DNA from: an uncultured Clostridia bacterium
GTDB taxonomy: Bacteria > Bacillota > Clostridia > Oscillospirales > UMGS1783
Direction: 5' to 3'
Assembly (NCBI GenBank): GCA_937892635.1
Contig: CALBKB010000222.1
Span: 1-22,090 of the forward strand
Length of the DNA: 22,090 nucleotides
Shown here: positions 20,752 through 22,090 of the stretch, in pieces
How positions within the stretch are numbered: the first letter of the stretch is position 1
Layout: the number at the start of each line of letters is the position of its first letter
Made by a program: the position numbers and the translations under genes
The notes under the pieces: model-generated
Databases searched by the model: none
What the model saw: the letters and a program-made list of their open reading frames with translations, nothing else
What the model was told of the DNA's origin: nothing

Positions 20752-22090
20752 TTAGCGGATTTTGGCGAGGATGGCCGAGACGCCGGCCACCTTTTCGACC
20801 TGACCGTCCTTAACGATGACCAGGGTGGGAGCCTGACGGATACCGTACTGATCGCTCAGCGCGGCATTTTCCTCGGCGTCGACCACCGTGTACGCGATGC
20901 CGGCGCGGTCAAGGTTGGCCTTGGCGACGGGGCAGTTGGGACAGGTCTTGGTGGTGAACAGATAGTTGCCGTCCTCCTGCGCGCTTACGCAGGTTTCCTC
21001 TGCCTGCTCTTGCGGCTGAGGGTGCTTGTTGGGGTCGAGCTTGGAGTTGGCCACATCGTAGAGTTTGCGCTGTTTGTACTCCTCGGTCTTGCCGTCGTTC
21101 CAGTTCTGAACGGGACGGTAATAGCCGGTGATGCGGGAGTAAACCTCGGCGGGACCGCCGCACTCAGGGCAAGCGAAATGCTCGCCGGCCAGATAGCCAT
21201 GGTCCTTGCACACCGAATAGGTGGGGGACAGGGTGTAATAGGGCAATTTATAGTTCTCGGCGATCTTGCGCACCAGATTGGCGGCCGATTTCCAAGAGGG
21301 GAGCTTCTCGCCCAAGAAGGCGTGGAAGACGGTGCCCGAGGTGTAGAGAGTCTGCAACTCATCCTGAATGTCGAGGGCCGAGAAGATATCTTCGGTGTAG
21401 CCGACGGGCAGGTGAGAGGAGTTGGTGTAATAGGGAGTCTCGCCGGGGGCGGTGATGATATCGGGGTAGCGGGCCACGTCATGCTTGGCCAGACGATAGG
21501 TGGTCGACTCGGCAGGAGTGGCTTCAAGGTTATACAAGTCGCCGTATTTCTCCTGATAGTCGCTCAAGCGCTCGCGCATATGGTTGAGGACCTCTTTGGT
21601 GAATTCCTGAGCGCTTTCATGAGTGAGATCTTTTTGGATCCACTTGGCGTTGAGACAGGCCTCGTTCATACCGATCAAACCGATGGTGGAGAAGTGATTA
21701 TTAAAGGTGCCCAGATATCTCTTGGTGTAGGGATACAGGCCTTCATCCAGCAGACGGGTGATGATATCGCGCTTAACTTTCAAGGAGCGGGCGGCGATAT
21801 CCATCATGCGATTGAGCTGACGGTAGAAGTCGTCCTTATCCTCAGCCAAATAGGCGATGCGGGGGATATTGATGGTGACAACACCGACCGAACCGGTGCT
21901 CTCGCCGCTGCCGAAGAAGCCGCCGGATTTCTTGCGCAGTTCACGCAGGTCCAGACGCAGGCGGCAGCACATCGAACGCACGTCGGAGGGCTCCATATCC
22001 GAGTTAATATAGTTGGAGAAGTAGGGCGTGCCGTACTTGGCGGTCATCTCAAAGAGAAGTTTGTTGTTCTCGGTTTCGCTCCAATCGAAG
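20752..22090 (-). CDS. nrdD: Anaerobic ribonucleoside-triphosphate reductase with fused C-terminal redoxin domain (partial, N-terminus beyond right edge)
   Basis: 445 residues are visible; the frame is open across the right edge (FDWSETENNK precedes the first internal ATG at 22047), so the start lies outside. Class III RNR hallmarks are KYGTPYFSNYINSD, SMCCRLRLDL, GFFGSGESTGSVGVVTINIPR, a zinc-site region CKDHGYLAGEHFACPECG, and the glycyl-radical motif RITGYYRP with G322 of the visible part (codon 21126-21124). After the normal RNR end comes a linker rich in Q, E and P, then about 70 residues with TKTCPNCPVAKANLDRAGI (CPNC codons 20943-20932), a QAPTLVIV cis-proline strand and a short final helix. 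That is a thioredoxin/glutaredoxin (NrdH-like) domain. The enzyme makes dNTPs without oxygen and needs the NrdG activase, not seen here. Confidence 0.95.
   Translation of the reverse strand, partial: FDWSETENNKLLFEMTAKYGTPYFSNYINSDMEPSDVRSMCCRLRLDLRELRKKSGGFFGSGESTGSVGVVTINIPRIAYLAEDKDDFYRQLNRMMDIAARSLKVKRDIITRLLDEGLYPYTKRYLGTFNNHFSTIGLIGMNEACLNAKWIQKDLTHESAQEFTKEVLNHMRERLSDYQEKYGDLYNLEATPAESTTYRLAKHDVARYPDIITAPGETPYYTNSSHLPVGYTEDIFSALDIQDELQTLYTSGTVFHAFLGEKLPSWKSAANLVRKIAENYKLPYYTLSPTYSVCKDHGYLAGEHFACPECGGPAEVYSRITGYYRPVQNWNDGKTEEYKQRKLYDVANSKLDPNKHPQPQEQAEETCVSAQEDGNYLFTTKTCPNCPVAKANLDRAGIAYTVVDAEENAALSDQYGIRQAPTLVIVKDGQVEKVAGVSAILAKIR

Noticed and set aside
1..22090. CRISPR array, tRNA, rRNA, insertion sequence or prophage
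   Set aside because: No spaced direct repeats, cloverleaf, transposase motif or phage gene was found on reading both strands. Only short tandem repeats and terminator hairpins are present.

Overview
The window looks like chromosomal DNA of an anaerobic, glycan-degrading Clostridia-type Firmicute, probably an uncultured gut member. This rests on AGGAGG-type ribosome sites, the short-chain (Bacillus-type) form of UxuB, a class III anaerobic ribonucleotide reductase, several intracellular glycosidase and sugar-acid genes, and a C-rich third codon position in the catabolic genes. The genus cannot be named from sequence alone. No tRNA, rRNA, CRISPR array, insertion sequence or phage gene was seen.

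Layout. (1) 1-3738, minus strand: the start of an exopolysaccharide/glycan operon. In transcription order it holds a PglD-like acyltransferase, a small initiating sugar-phosphate transferase, an NAD-dependent epimerase/dehydratase, a family 2 glycosyltransferase and a family 4 glycosyltransferase cut by the left edge. (2) 3962-5881, minus: a Gfo/Idh/MocA oxidoreductase followed by a TIM-barrel-like protein of unknown function. (3) 6022-7685: two convergent AraC-family regulators that share one bidirectional terminator; each is divergent from a metabolic operon. (4) 7800-13610, plus: a tight six-gene hexuronate operon, uxaC - uxuB - TIM-barrel isomerase/epimerase - Gfo/Idh/MocA - eda - kdgK. 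(5) 13643-14039: a small insulated island with a strong promoter, two operator-like palindromes and a broken short gene. (6) 14040-16868, minus: a GH2 beta-galactosidase-type enzyme. (7) 16938-18597, minus: a two-gene ABC-2 transporter. (8) 18649-20628, minus: a GHL6-type putative glycosidase. (9) 20752-right edge, minus: NrdD with a fused C-terminal thioredoxin/glutaredoxin-like domain.

How it works together. UxaC converts glucuronate (or galacturonate) to fructuronate (or tagaturonate), and UxuB reduces fructuronate to mannonate. KdgK and Eda take 2-keto-3-deoxygluconate (KDG) to pyruvate and glyceraldehyde 3-phosphate. The mannonate dehydratase (UxuA) that should join the halves is not in the window. 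Its place is taken by a translationally coupled TIM-barrel/oxidoreductase pair, and a second oxidoreductase/TIM-barrel pair sits across the two regulators. This symmetrical double module is the best candidate here for an undescribed sugar-acid or glycoside-processing pathway. No sugar importer is present, so uptake must be encoded elsewhere.
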